A stretch of 64,000 bases of DNA from Tuctoria greenei. Lineage: Eukaryota > Streptophyta > Magnoliopsida > Poales > Poaceae. The position numbers were made by a program, and so were the translations under genes. The notes beneath the pieces are model-generated. The model was not told the DNA's origin, did not search any database, and saw nothing but the letters and a program-made list of their open reading frames with translations. Where the stretch lies: assembly GCA_036927565.1 (NCBI GenBank), contig JAYESD010000008.1, positions 115,967,498 to 116,031,497 of the forward strand, in the 5' to 3' direction. Positions within the stretch are counted from its first letter, which is position 1; each line of letters starts with the position of its first letter. Below are positions 11,637 to 23,974 of this stretch, in pieces.

Positions 11637-12164
11637 GAACCACCTTTTGGAGAAATCCTTTGGGTTATGTTATTCTGCCGGAGGTGGGGCCATTCTCGAT
11701 TCCCGAGCTTTGATTTTTGAAAGTCCTCTGATGCGCCGATAGAGTGACGGTCCGAGAGTGAACCTTTGACGCGTGGCTTGTTATGAATACGGCATATGAG
11801 ACCTTTGAGTGCGGATCTCGTGCAATTGAAGGTCACTGGTTCCCAATACGAAAACCGTATCGGTTCCGTGCGCCCTCTCAGAGCGCCGACTTTGGGCTTC
11901 CCGCCGCTCATCATGACAACGATTTGCCTTGGGTAAGAACCTCGATGTCTTCGTCGAGGTGGTCTCAGGCCCACTCGTCATTGACGGGGTAGATTTTTGA
12001 AAAGTGCCTTCGATATCACTGCGGTTTCCATCCAAGCATCGCGGAGGCTTACTTAAGAAGGAAAGTGCGCACGGTTTGAGAGCTCTTTACGCCTTCGATC
12101 ATCTTTGCGCTCAGAGCCTCCCAAACTCCACCTAACTTCCCTTCCTTTGCTCTGCTTTGCTGCG
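11637..12164. other. Element F: region between 3' LTR and antisense gene
   Basis: No coding domain is recognised on either strand; the open frames here overlap each other and lack motifs. Because the antisense gene starts at 12165 and reads away from the LTR, its promoter should lie here or in the LTR. A weak TATA-like TACTTAAG occurs near 12051, about 110 bases before the start codon. Confidence 0.5.
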
Positions 12165-15100
12165 ATGGAGTTGGGTCTCCCCAAGAGCCGCCTCAAGAGC
12201 GATGATGATCTGATGAATGTTCGGACCAACATGGGGTGTCTAGCAACTACTTCAACCATTTGGTCCGTGCCGGCAAGCTCCCATTTAGGAAGGAGTGCAA
12301 TGGCGATATGGTGTACTTCACAGCGTACACCATGGTGGGATTCATTCCACCATTCTCTTCTTTCCTTTTGATGCTGGTAGACTTTTATGCTCTACAGCTG
12401 TATCACCTTGGCCCCATTTTCTTCTTCTCGTGGTGACATTCATCCACTTTTGCAAGATGTGGGCGGGTATTCCCCCCTGCGTCGAGCTTTTCCGCACCTT
12501 CTTCACCATCCATACCACCGGCAAGGGGTCCGAGTTTCATGGCTTCTACTATTTTGTGAAGCGCGAGAACTACCCCTACAAATACTTGAAGTCGTTTCCT
12601 TCCAGCAAGTGGGACGACTGGAAGAAGGATTGGATCATCATTGCGGTGGAGGAGCGCGAGAAATTGGAGCTACCCGAAGGTCTCCCCAATATTGACACTG
12701 ACGCTTGGAGTGTAGTTCCAGTGCTGTCAGATGCCTTCAACCCTGTCTTGACCAGGATCCACATGTGCGTGGAAGGTGGAGTGACCCCCCAGATGGTCTT
12801 CTGCAACTTCCTGGTCAACAGGTGGGTTCCGCTGAAGAAGAGGGAGAAGCTCGCGTGGGCCCTCAACAGCGTGATGGATGACGACCGGATTGAAACTAGT
12901 CTGAAATCCAACATGGATGATGAATCCTTGGAATTTCATTTGAAGAAATTCTAGCATGGGATTAACGTCAACGGCGACGACTTGGTTCCGCCACCAGCCT
13001 TCCTCCCCCTGATCATGAAGGCGCATTCTAGTAGGGAGCTCCAGAGGAGTATGCCGGTGCTTAACGACCTTCGTGAGGTAGAGAGGCGTCCGACCACCAG
13101 ATTGGTGATTCCCGGAGCTTTCGAGGGTGGTTCTGCCTCTGCCCTAAACCAAAAGACTGAAGACACCGGCAAGGGCAAGGGCAAATAGCCAGCTGAGCCC
13201 TCCAACCGGAAGAGGAAGTTGAAGCACGCTGATGGGAGGTCCGTCAGACCTGCTCCTTCCACGACGGCTCCTTCTCCCCGGCGGGCATGGTCATCTGCAT
13301 CTACCCCTACCCTGGTGCAAGCGCCTTCAAGAGGCATCAGATCCGGGCCATCGACCTCGGCCTCAGTGCCGGCTATAGGCTCCAGGCCTCGGAGTTCTTC
13401 CCGGACAAGAGAAGCTCCGTCCGGAAGAACTTTGGCTTCTGCAAGTGGTCCTCAACTGAGGTCTGAAGCAGTTGTCACACCAGATTCGGTGGGCTCTAGC
13501 TCCCGGCCCCAGAAGAAGAGGTTCCGAGGTGACTGGGTGGGTGCTTCCGTAGGTAAGCATTAATTGCTCACCCTAACATGCCAGTCTTTTTCTTGACATG
13601 TTTTTAATCTCCTCTTCCCGTTATTTCTAGGGTGTCAAAGAAGGGGTCGGGAGCTTCAGCACCTGTTGCAGCAGCCAAGGCTGCGCTCGCCGAAGCTCCA
13701 TCTTCAAGCGTTGAGCCTCCTCGTCAAGCGGAGGCGCAAGTCGCGACAGCTCCGGCGCCAGCTGCCGTGAGCTTGGACTTGGAGTCCTCACCCGAAGCAC
13801 TTGTGGTAGAGCCGGACCACAGGAGAGAACTTGTAGATGTACCCCTAGCAGCGAAGGCTGATGCTCCAGCACCGGTGATGCCAGAAGTTCCGACTTTTGA
13901 GTCGGAAGTTGTCGAAACCCTTGCTGTTGAGCCAGGAGTAGTTGAAGCCCTGACTATTGAGCCGGAAATCACCCAAGCTCCGGCTCTTGTGCCGGAAGTG
14001 GTTGAAAGTCTGACGGTTACACCGGAGGCGCTTGAAGCTCCAGTCGTTGAATCGGAGGTAGTAACCATGCCGGAGCTTGAGCCAGCGACGGTTGAGGCCC
14101 CAGTTCAAGCCTCGACTGCCGCTCTGAAGTAGAGGTGTCGGAGGTACCTGGGCCAGAGCCAGAGGAGCCTGAAGAAGTGGCGGCAGGTCCCCCATCCTCG
14201 GAGCCTGTGATTGAAGACCCTGAAGCGGGGCCTTCAATTGCTCCGGAGGTAGAAGTTCCCCCAGTGGGTTCTTCTGCTGCTGCTAAAGGGCTCCAAGAGA
14301 GCGGCCCTAGCACTGCAGGAGTCTAGGAAACCACTATTGTAGAGTGGGACCCAATTTTTGTGATGGAAAATCCTTTTGAGCCTGTAGAAATGGTCCCAGC
14401 AGGCCCAGAACCCATCCCTCTGGCGTTGTCCATAGAAACCGCTTGCTCAAGTCTACGACAGGTCAAGCTTGCCTTCGATCATGAGAGCAAAGCCCTGGAG
14501 GAGGAGTGCAACACCTTGAGGCATTGGCGCAACATACTCCATTTTGAGACCAGGCTTGCCCAGACGAGGCTGGCTGACCAGAAGGAATAAATAAAGGGGG
14601 AGAAAGCCTAGTTAGAGTACTGGGATAAGCTGATGGAGTTGAAGGAATCCGCCATCCGGGCGCTCGATGCTAACTCCAGAGAAATCTTGGAGCAAGTCAA
14701 GGAGAGACATGATGCTGCTGACGAGCATCACGAAAAGCTCACTAAATTAAATGAAATTCTCCTGAAGCGTCGAGCGGACCTAGAGGCGAGGGAGGAGAAA
14801 CTCCTAAAGCAACACGAGGATGTGGTGAAGAGAGAGGCGGAGGTCACCCATAAATTGGCTATAGGTGAGCAAAATTTGGCGGATCGCAGCAAAAAGCAGG
14901 ATCTATGGTAGGAGGAAGAGAGGAAGAAGAACTGGAAGGTGGGGCAAGAGCTATCAAAAAGAGATTCTAACGTTGCCACTGAGGAGGAGAGAGTCAAAGG
15001 TAGGGAAAAGGACCTGGCTCAAACGCATAACCGCATCCACCTCCGGGAGACGGAGCTTGCCAACTGGGAGAAGCAAGTTGCTGAGCACATGCAGCAGCAT

Positions 15101-15550
15101 GCTAAGTTGGTCGAGTGCCTTGCCCGTGAAGGTTCGGAGCTTGCGGCTGCTCGGAAGTCACTGGAGGAGCTGCGGAGCCTGAAGGAGACTAAAGACATTC
15201 AAGTGTGGGACTTCTTGGGGCGGGCCAACGATGCGCTGACACCACTAGGCTTCAGTCACGTACGTCCGGACAACCCGAAACTGGACATGGACCAAGCGCT
15301 GGTGGCCCTCAACGGTGCTGGTGGCAAACTTGACGCCATGAGCGACATCATCGTGGACAAGCTGGAGACAGAGGGGAAGACTCTGGCTACAAACATCATA
15401 GAATACGTGCTGACATGTTATGTGAGCCGAGATCCCCAATTCCCACTAGACCCGATGCTCGAAGGTCTCGTTGCTGAAGAGGAAGACGCCGCCAAGGACA
15501 GTGTCCAAGAAGTTGCCCAAAAAGTCGCTTCATTCTTCCGGAGGTCTTAG
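12165..15550 (+). pseudogene. Element F antisense ORF (aORF): gypsy-type transposon domain plus coiled coil
   Basis: Start MELGLPKSRLKSDDD at 12165. The N-terminal third (to about 12540) resembles the plant putative gypsy-type transposon domain (Transposase_28): YTMVGFIPPFSSFLLMLVDF, then GIPPCVELFRTFF. A basic Ser/Pro/Arg-rich segment follows (to 13552), then a likely 78-bp intron (GTAAGC at 13553 to TTTCTAG at 13630), an Ala/Val/Pro/Glu repeat region (13640-14130), a long coiled coil (14630-15180) and a globular C-terminus ending FFRRS. Frameshifts near 12230, 12430 and 14130 and in-frame stops at 12952, 13186, 14324, 14588, 14609 and 14909 disable it. Joining at the intron leaves the frame off by one. 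The function of aORF products is unknown. Confidence 0.8.
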
Positions 15551-16668
15551 GTCCTCCAGTAGCTAGGGCATTCTTCCTTTTGCCTCTTGTAACCCCAATT
15601 TTGTAATCTTGTATTTTTGGTTGAAATACTCCTTTCGGCCTTCAATTTCACTTTGTCTTCAATATACAGTGCCGTATCTTGGTGGCCCCCTGGTACATGT
15701 GTACAATTGAAGTGTGTACATGTACCAAAGGTTGTGGTAGTATGTTGACGACTTGGATGCTTCACACTTGTAGATTTTAGGTCCGAAGTCTTCAATTCTG
15801 AGGCGTTGAACACAGGCCCCTTGGTATGGTCGGAGCTTGGTAGCTCCGACGTCATCCACTATCAACATTTTAAACATTGACGGCAGACCCATCTTGGAGG
15901 ATGTCTGAGCTTAGTAGCTCCAGCGTCGTCCACTATCACTATGAATTTTTGCTTTTCCTGCACATTAAAGGCAAGAGAGAAAGTAAAATTTGTCCTCCTA
16001 TCTATAAATTGGTTGTGACTTAATGTTCTTATTTGGACTTTAGATCCTAAGAAACTCAACATGATAACAAGCATTTTGAAATAATCTTTCTAGATCTGCC
16101 TTCCTTTTTAGTACTCACCCTACTGAAACCTGCCGCGGTGTAGGTAGAGCGGCATACTTAGGGTGCAGGACCAGGCTAAGCTGATACCACACTCCGGACC
16201 TATGTTGGCTTGGTGTTCAGGCAAGCAGACTATGTAGCAATGTTAAGATCCAAAAAGACTGTCAATAAGGCTTGTTATTCATGTGAACTACTTGGAACAA
16301 AGCTCAAAAAGATTTGCACAACTTCATTATAAAAGGTAGGGTAAAAATAATTTGATTTATTGAGCCTTGCACAAAAAGTAAATGCACGTGGAGTCTGTTT
16401 TCACACAACAATGCCTTTCATTATAGGTCCGAATTACAGGGGAGACAAGGACACACTTAGGGTGCTGGATCGTACTAAATGTGCTATACATCTTGTACTA
16501 GCCCAGAGCAAGTAGTTACACTTTTAGTGTTGTGACTGTCTCAAGTGTTACTTGAACTTCGCGGACCCTACCGGAGGGGTCCGGATGTTATTGCGGAGGA
16601 TTTGCCCGTCTTTGTGTAATGACTCTACAACATGCATTGTGTGTAATTACAGACTCACCATCATGATT
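15551..16668. other. Element F: non-coding spacer between convergent aORF and pol
   Basis: The plus-strand aORF and the minus-strand pol gene converge on this 1.1 kb. It must hold both 3' ends. I see no conserved protein. Two imperfect copies of a segment containing TAGCTCC-GACGTC-ATCCACTATCA lie near 15837 and 15912 (about 75 bp apart). Confidence 0.6.
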
Positions 16669-17803
16669 CTAAGCATAAAACTTACAGAGGAGCTCGATGT
16701 TCCAAGGATTGGGAAGCGGGGTCCCATCCTCTATTGCCAAGTGAACGCATCCTCGTCGGGATACTTTAATTACTCCGAAGGGACCCTCCCGGCTAGGGGA
16801 AAGTTTGTTCATTCCTTCACGGCTTAGTATCTTCCAAAGCACCAGGTCGCCTTCTTCAAGCTGTCGGTCACGCACATGCCTTTAATGATAGTGCCGGAGC
16901 GCTTGTTGATAACGTGCGTTCCGAGCAGCTGCTTGGAACCTTCCCTCGTCGACAAGGTCAAGGTCTTCACGCCAGAGCCTGTGTGGCTTTGTCAAAGGTC
17001 CGGACTCGTAGGGACCCCAAGGTGATCTCTGGAGGAAGGACTGCTTCAGCTCCGTCCACCAGGAAGAATGGAGTTTCCCCGGTTGACCGGCTTGGAGTTG
17101 TCCTGTTCGCCCATAATGTGGATGGAAGCTCCTCAATCAAGTTAGCTCTGTGCTTTTTCAAACGCTTATATGTGCACGTCTTGAGTCTATTTAAGATTTA
17201 TGCATTTGCTCTCTCGGCTTGGCCATTGCTTGCAGGATGAGCTAATGAGGCGTAGCTAAGTTGAATGCCGAGGTCTTCGCAATATTGTTGAAATGCAACA
17301 CTTGTAAATTGAGTTCCGTTGTCAGTTATGACTTTTTTGGGAACTCCAAATCTGCATATAATGGACTTCAAGAACTTGATTGCTGATTGTTTATTGATTG
17401 TTACTACTAAAGTTGCTTCTGACCACTTGGTGAACTTGTTGATGGCAACATACAGGAACCTCTAACCTCCGACGACTTTTGGGAAAGGTCCCAAGATGTC
17501 CATGCCCCACACAGCGAATGGCCCTGTAGGAGGTATCATTTGTAGCGATTGAGCCAGTGTGTGAATCTGTTTGGCGTGGAACTGACACACTTCACATTTT
17601 TTCACTATCTCAACCGCATCCTGGAGTGCTGTAGGCCAGTAAAAGCCATGTCGGAAGGCTTTACCGACCAGCGTGCGAGAAGAAGAATGGTTCCCGCACT
17701 CGCCTCTATGGATTTCCATGAGGAGCTCGCAACCTTCTTCCCTTGCAATGCACCGCATTAGGATGCCATTGGCACCACGTCGGTAGAGATCCCCTTCTAC
17801 CAA
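16669..17803 (-). pseudogene. Element F pol: integrase
   Basis: Minus strand. The HHCC zinc domain (IHRGECGNHSSSRTLVGKAF, CEVCQFHAKQ), first core acid in WGMDILGPFP, second in VITDNGTQF, third in SNGQAERANA are all visible, followed by the C-terminal domain (GDLVLWKILSREGMNKLSP, GPFGVIKVSRRGC) ending FYA. All three catalytic acids are kept, but the frame changes near 17460, 17200 and 16880, so no full-length product is possible. In Ty3/gypsy order, integrase follows RNase H, as here. Confidence 0.9.
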
Positions 17804-17826
17804 CGTGTATCTTTTAACAAATTTGA

Positions 17827-18500
17827 CTATCTGGTCAGCGGAAAAATGTCTTCAGGAAGGATGTTGTCTTTCAAGTAGCTCCGGATCTCCGAGATCCATG
17901 CATCGGAACTAACTTGAGCTTCTGAGTCTTGCGTGCTGGGTTGCTCGGAGCTTCCAACATCACCTACGACTCTTGGTGGACGCCATGGTAGCAGGGCCAT
18001 TGGGACCGCCAACTTCGAGGTGTTGGTCTTGCCCCCTTCGCTCAGTTCGGCAAGCTGAGCTGTTGGTTTCGACAACCTCTGGACGAAGATTCCATTAGGA
18101 GCCGGAGCTCCGATTGAGGCTTTCGTCGAGAGTTCGTCGTCTTCAGAGTTGTGAAGACGCTGAACATGATGGAGATCCAGGACTTTGAAGTTCTTCTGAA
18201 GCCTCTGGACTTCAAGAAGATAAGCAACTAATTAAGAGTTGTTGTAGGAACATTCACCTTTCACTTGTTTAATGATGAGTTGTGAATCACCCTTTACCAA
18301 CATCTGTTTGACACCATAAGATAGTGCCACCTTGAGTCCAGAGATGAGGGCTTCATACTCCGCCATATTGTTGGTTGCCTTAAAATCAAGGTGTACCATG
18401 TACTTGACCTTCTCCCCGGCCGGAGCCAGGAGAAGGATTCCAACTCTGACCCACTACTTCTGCACGGAGCCATCGAAGTAGAGGGTCCATTGAGGCTCGG
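17827..18500 (-). pseudogene. Element F pol: second, archaeal-type RNase H
   Basis: Minus-strand sequence reads WTLYFDGS, then ATNNMAEYEALISGLKVAL, then LVKGDSQLIIKQVKGEC, the D, E and D of an RNase HI fold, placed between the usual gypsy RNase H and integrase. Tat-lineage plant elements are known to have this extra domain. A TAG after FDGSVQK, a stop after CSYNN and frame changes make it a pseudogene. The following segment to 17827 is a linker toward integrase. Confidence 0.82.
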
Positions 18501-19410
18501 TTAATACTGGAACTTTGAGTTCTGGTATCTGCTCATTGTGGCCCCTAGGGTTTGATGAGAGGGAGTCCATTCCGCCACAAAGTCAGCCAAGGATTGACTT
18601 TTAATTGCTTGTATTGATACGAATTCTAGATCGAATTCGGCCAGTTCCGCTACCCACTTTGCAATGTTCCCAGTAGAATTAGGGTTATGCAAAATCGCAG
18701 GTAGTGGAAAAGAAGTTACCACTGATATTTTGTGGGCTTGGATGTAGTGACGAAGCTTCCTTGAGGCAATAAGAATTGCGTAAAGCAGTTTATGTACCTC
18801 AATGTATCTTGTCTTAGCGTCGTGTAGTACTTCACTGATCAAGTACATAGGGCGTTGGATGGTCCATACCCTTTCAGAAGGACCCGGAGCTTCCTCTCCA
18901 TCGACCCAGACCTTGCTGGAGGGTCCCGGACCTTCAGTTTGTGCTTCTTGGACCCTCCCATAGGGGTTCAAATTTTCTTCTTTTTCAACCCGTATCTCAC
19001 TAGGAGGATCCATATTATCTTGGTTAGCCAGCTGAACCTCTTCAGACGGAAGAGGTTGATCTCCTAGCACTTCGTTTTGAGGTTCCGTGTCTGGGAACTG
19101 AGTCCTAGTCACATCTTCAGGTGATTCAAGACCCTCCTGGAGGGGTTCGAACATTTGAATCGGATGTGGCTCTGGTCTTTCCGCAACCCATACTGACAAC
19201 TTCGGTGGTTGCCAAAATGTAAAGAAGTAGAGGCTCACCAAGATTAGGAGCTACCAATATTGGTAATGTGGTGAGGAGCTGTTTCAGCTCTTGAAACGCC
19301 TTTTCTGCTTCTTCAGACCAATGAAAAGGTCCAGACTTCCTCAAGAGTTTGAAGAAGGGTAGTGCCCGTTCTGCCAATCTTGAGATAAACCACTGAGCGC
19401 AGCTAAGCAT
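18501..19410 (-). pseudogene. Element F pol: gypsy RNase H with acidic insertion
   Basis: Minus strand: the RT-connected RNase H begins GPFHWSEEAEKAFQELKQ and GEPLLLYILATTEVVSM (19126-19410). It is then interrupted by about 110 residues rich in Glu, Pro and Gln (about 18870-19200) and resumes RPMYLISEVLHDAKTRY, HKLLYAILIASRKLRHYIQ, ending SLADFVAEWTP. A frame change lies near 19200. A Pro/Glu-rich insertion at this place is not a normal part of RNase H; it may be a family-specific linker. Confidence 0.82.
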
Positions 19411-20051
19411 CCAGTTAGCTTCTCGACATCTTGAATGCGGGTTGGTGGCTGTATTTCTTCTATAGCCTTGATCCTTGCCAGATTTGCTTCAACTCCTCGG
19501 TGAGTCACCATGAACCCCAGAAGCTTTCTGGAGCTAACTCCGAAGACACACGTGTCTGGGTTCAGCTTGGTGCGCATAGTGTGCAGCTTGTCGAAGACGA
19601 CTTGTAAGTTGTCAAGGAGTGACTCCTTGTTTTTGATCTTCACGACAATGTCATCAACATACACCTCCACCAAGTCTCTAATTAGCTCTCCAAATGTTTT
19701 GTACATAGCTCGCACAAATGTTGAAGCAGCATTTTTAAGACCGAATGGCATGTGAGTATAACAATACAATCCATCTACTCTGATGAAGGCAGTATGCTCT
19801 TCATCTTCCTTAGACATTTGGATTTGATGATATCCAAAATATGCATCTAAGAAACACAGTAGCTCACACCCGGAGGTGGAGTCCACTATCTGATCTATTC
19901 TATGTAGTGGAAATGGATCCCTTGGACATGCCTTATTTAAGGTGGTGTGGTCGATACACATCCGAAGCTTCCCGCCGGCCTTGCGTACAACAACTGGGTT
20001 TGTTAGCCATTTTGGATGGAAGACTTCCCGGATGAATCCAACTTCGAGCAT
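19411..20051 (-). pseudogene. Element F pol: reverse transcriptase
   Basis: Minus strand, open across the whole RT core: VVVRKAGGKLRMCIDHTTLN, CPRDPFPLHRIDQIVDST, FLDAYFGYHQI (first Asp), FIRVDGLYCYTHMPFGLKNA, EVYVDDIVVK (catalytic YVDD), LGFMVTHRGVEAN. This is the best preserved enzyme domain in F. The upstream finger region is broken between 20052 and 20279 by frame changes. Confidence 0.92.
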
Positions 20052-20279
20052 CTTATTTATTTCCTATCGGATGAAGTTTTGTCGCTCGATTGATTGCTTT
20101 CAGGGCTTCTGGTGTACAGGCCATGCGTCTGGGTAAATCTTCAGATTTTGCTCAATCACCTCCCTAGGGATCCAAGGAATTTGTGGCGGTTGCCAGGCAA
20201 ACACGTCGACATTAGCCCAGAGGAAAGTGATGAGCGTGAGTTCCTATTTGTGGTTCAGACCCCCCGATATTCGGGTAGT

Positions 20280-20912
20280 CTAAGCAGTATCAGAACCAAT
20301 TTGGACAACTTTGACGAGAATGTCGGCGTCGCCGCTTGGTTGCACACAAGGTGCGGAGGTAGAGCCTTTGTGACGAATGCTTGGAGGATTTGGAGCTGGC
20401 TCCTTAGCAGATGCTTCCTCTTGTGCTATGTTATGCGCATAGAGTTCTTCTAGTGCAGTAACTCGTGCGGTATGGTCTTCGCGGATCCGGAGAACGCCCA
20501 TGGGTGTTGGCATCTTCAATACCAAGTAACCATAATGGGCAGCAGCTATAAACTTGTATAAAGCTGGTCTACCCAAAGTGGCATTGAAAGGCAGACTGAT
20601 CTGCGCAACTGGGAGTATAATGGAACCAAGAGGAGTAATGGTTCCCGGACCTACTCCAGAGAAAGGTCGGGATGGGCGAAGGTCTGAAGGCCGAAGCTAA
20701 AGCTTAACGAAAGCTTCAAGGCTTATGAGGTGTAGCTCAGAACCTTCGTCCACCATTACATCGTGGATGTGAATATTGTTAATGGTGGGTGAAACCATCA
20801 ACGGGAGTTGGCCAACCATGATCATGTTTCGGGGGCAATCCAAAGCATCGACAATGACAGGTGTATCCATCCACTTCTGATGTGGTTCTGCCTTAGTGGC
20901 GATGGTGTTCAA
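20280..20912 (-). pseudogene. Element F protease region
   Basis: Minus-strand segment with VMVDEGSELHLISLEAF, which matches the Tat-type aspartic protease site; the central triad reads D-E-G, where relatives usually have D-G-G or D-S-G. The second half (GRPALYKFIAAAHYGYLVLK) matches the protease C-terminal part. The two parts are in one frame, separated by a stop at about 20697-20699. Confidence 0.78.
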
Positions 20913-21081
20913 GGTCTTCTGACGTTCGCTGTCAGAGACGTCAGAATTGACGTCAACAGTGTTGTAAACGGATTTCGAGACCTTTTTGGCGTCCTGGAAA
21001 CCTAGCTCCTCTTCAGCCGGAGCTTCGTCGACTTTTTATTTTCCTTCCCTTTGACTGAAAGGAGCTTCTTCGCGACGCTTG

Positions 21082-22528
21082 TTATAGCGTTCGGCAAGGT
21101 TCTGAACCTCCCGGCATTCTTCCAAGCTGTGTTGGTTCATCTTGTGAATCGACATCATGATTTGGGACTGCTGCTATCTTCTGATGAAGGTCAAGGTCGC
21201 TTCTCGGGGCGTGGCCCCCAGTTTCGAGGAGCTGCAGTAGCAGCAGCTGGAGTGCTGGCCGACGACTTCTTTTTGCCATTGGGCTTATTTTTCTTCTTCC
21301 CACTACCGGAGGTAACTTCTTCAGTTTTGGAGGACTTCTAGTTGGCCTCCGAAGCTGTCTTGGAGTGCATTTCGTGGCCCTCCGCAGCCCTAGCACATTT
21401 GACGGCTAGGCTGAAGAGTTCTGTGACGCTGGTAACTTCTTTAATGGCCAGCTTCTCTAGCATCTTCTTATCTCGAATAACCTGTCTGAATGCAACGATA
21501 AAAGAGGAGCTCAAGATTGAAGGAATGGTATTTCGTACCTGAGAAAACTGTTGGATAAAGGATCGTAGCGATCCCCTAGATGTTTACTTTACATCAAACA
21601 AGTCCAATTCAGTGTCGGGCCGGGTGTAGGAGCTCCCGAATTTGGCAGTGAATTGTTGGCACGGTTCCGCCCAACTATTAATGGAGTCGGGTGGAAGACT
21701 CAAGAACGAGGACCTTGCAGTCCCAATTAAAGCCACTGGGAAGTGATTGGCCATTACAGCCTCATCACCCCTTGCTGTCAATATGGCAGTAGAGTAGATT
21801 TGATGAAATTTGGCAGGGTTGACAGTCCCGTCGAATTTTTCTGGTAATTGGGCCCTGAAATTCTGTGGCCACCTGACCATACGTAAATACATGGCCAGGG
21901 CTGAACAGCCTCCTCCTACACACTGAGGAGCAGGGTTATCCCGAGCTTCTCGCCTTTCACGAGCGCGTTCAATATGGACACGGTCGTCCTGCTGCCGGTA
22001 ATGGTGATCCAGTTCCGACCATAGGTCATGAGTCGAAATCCTGGTAATTGTGTGGGTGCGTCGCGCCCTGGGAGGCAACGAAGTCACCTGCTGAGATGCA
22101 GCATGTCTCCTCTATTGTATGACTTGCGGACCAAGTTGATCGGACAAGGTCCATCGTTGTGAAGGTGCTCGTCCTGAAGGGGGAGGACCTTGGTTGAAGA
22201 TGCCTACAGTTGCAGCTGTGACCAGATGGTCAACATCAACCCTCCACTGCTCCATAGCACCCTGGGGTGCACCTGGAGGTGGTGGGTGTTGTAGAAGAGC
22301 TCACGCAGCAATGAGCGCGTGCTTAGGGTTGTTGTTTGCCCATGAAGTGATCGACGTAGATGTCCCATCTTGTTGACCAGCATTGTTTGCTGGAACAGAT
22401 GATGGTTGTGGTGCCCCAACACCTGCTAGAACAATGGCACCTGCCGGTTGTTGGACGTTGGAGGGATTGCCTCTGACAAGTTGCCCAGCTTGGTTGCCAT
22501 TGGAGAATCCAGCAGCTGAATTCACCAT
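21082..22528 (-). pseudogene. Element F gag
   Basis: A likely start at 22528 (MVNSAAGFSNGNQAGQL) leads into a Gln/Pro/Ala-rich N-terminus. The Retrotrans_gag domain lies at 21584-22087 (FRAQLPEKFDGTVNPAKFHQ, MANHFPVALIGTARSSFLSL, WAEPCQQFTAKFGSSYTRP). A Lys/Ser/Ala-rich stretch at 21240-21340 (SGSGKKKNKPNGKKKSS) precedes a nucleocapsid-like region. Frame changes near 22290, 22090 and 21584 break it. No intact zinc knuckle is visible. Confidence 0.83.
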
Positions 22529-22539
22529 CTTGTGATCTC

Positions 22540-22571
22540 AATATTGCACTCCCCTACCTGGCACGCGAAAT
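22540..22571 (-). promoter_or_regulatory. Element F primer binding region, tRNA not assigned
   Basis: Minus strand directly after the 5' LTR reads TTTCGCGTGCCAGGTAGGGG. No clean TGG start is present, so I cannot assign the tRNA with confidence; base changes may have altered it. Confidence 0.4.
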
Positions 22572-22746
22572 GTCGAAGTGTTTGATAGGACACTTCCCCT
22601 GGACCCGCTGAGAAGCAGCCCGCGGAGGTTCTTTTATGCTTCGGGAACGCAGAGATCAAGATCAAGATGATGACACCATAGATTTACGTGGTTCGGGCCG
22701 CCTGAGCGTAACACCCTACTCCACGGGGTTTGTGCTGTTGTATTGT
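22572..22746 (-). repeat. Element F 5' LTR, U5-side piece
   Basis: 175 bases matching 10786-10963 of the other LTR. It is cut at ATTGT (22742-22746), the duplicated target of element B; the LTR resumes at 31748. Confidence 0.9.
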
Positions 22747-23974
22747 TGTTGGTATTTCTTAACACCAGAGAGTTATACGCAAGCGCAAGGAAACACTGTT
22801 GTAGCACTTCCCCTTAAGGAGTAATCCCAAGGGTATCGAATCTAAAGAACGTGTGTGCTAATCTTTCGAACTAGCTCACCCAAGGACACAAAGTTGTTTC
22901 GTAGGCAAGGAACAAAGAGGAATTCAAAGTATAGATCCTAATTCAAGGTAGTTTGCAGTAGATGCTTGCTCCAGGCATGGGCTTACGCCTAGCAATACTA
23001 GGATGACTCCCGCCAAGAGCCTATTGCATAGCCGAACGTGGAGGATTACGAAGGACAGATAGGGCTGTCACCACCTACTACCTACCTCTTCAATCCGTGG
23101 GTCTACGATATATCCAATGATGATTTATAACCTAAGCACCACACTTACGTTCTAAATCACTACTCTAGTTGTTTCGAACACAAAGCTACAACTAGAGCCT
23201 CTAATGAATTAAAGCAGTGAACCCACAAGTAACTACTTGTGCAAACTACTAAGAATAAAAGATCAAACTTGTATTGAATTCACAATGGCTTACTTGATTT
23301 AGTAAAACCTTTGTAGGGGTACAAGTGTAGAAGAGGGACTTGACAAGCCCAAGCCTCCTTCTCCTAGACTCTTCACCACACTCTCCTTATACTTTGGTAG
23401 CCTCTAGGACTACTCTAAACCTTTGGAGTGTAGCACTATTCTCAACTTTTGGTGTGTGTGAGAAGTGAGGTGAGGGGGTCTATTTATAGGTGGAGAAGGG
23501 TCGGTTCTCGCCATAATTTACGCGCGAATCAGTCACCATTGACCTCAGGGAGCTGGGAGGAGCCAACACGTGTTGTTTGACCGAGTTTGTCGCCAGGAAG
23601 AGGTCGGCCAACCAGGGGGTTCGGCCGACCTGGTCAAGGCTCCCCTCGGGGAGTGCTTCTTCTAGGTGGCTTCCAGGTGGGTCCTCTTGATATATATCGA
23701 TGCAACACCAGTGGATCTCCTTGCATTCTTCTGTTTGTGGGTCATTTGATCCATGTGTTGCCATGTGTCATCGCCTGATTCGTTAAAATCCATTTTCATG
23801 GATTCATCTCTACATGTTTTGGTATGTTGGGTAATAATTCACCTGCATACAAATAGACACCAACACTTGTGGAATTGGGTTAGTGTATAACCCTACCACT
23901 AGGTTTTGTGTTTCTTTTATGCACATTATGAGGTGAATTGACGGTCAAAATGTGGTACTTAAGGACCGTCAACA
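22747..23974 (-). repeat. Element B 3' LTR (1,228 bp)
   Basis: Near-identical to 30522-31747. Minus-strand TATA box TATAAATA at 23481-23488. U3 side (23489-23974) holds an inverted repeat of GGTCGGCCGACC type at about 23605-23640, within 160 bases of the TATA box. Adjacent internal sequence (23975-23990) reads GTGTGGGGGAGTT on the minus strand, a good polypurine tract. Confidence 0.93.
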
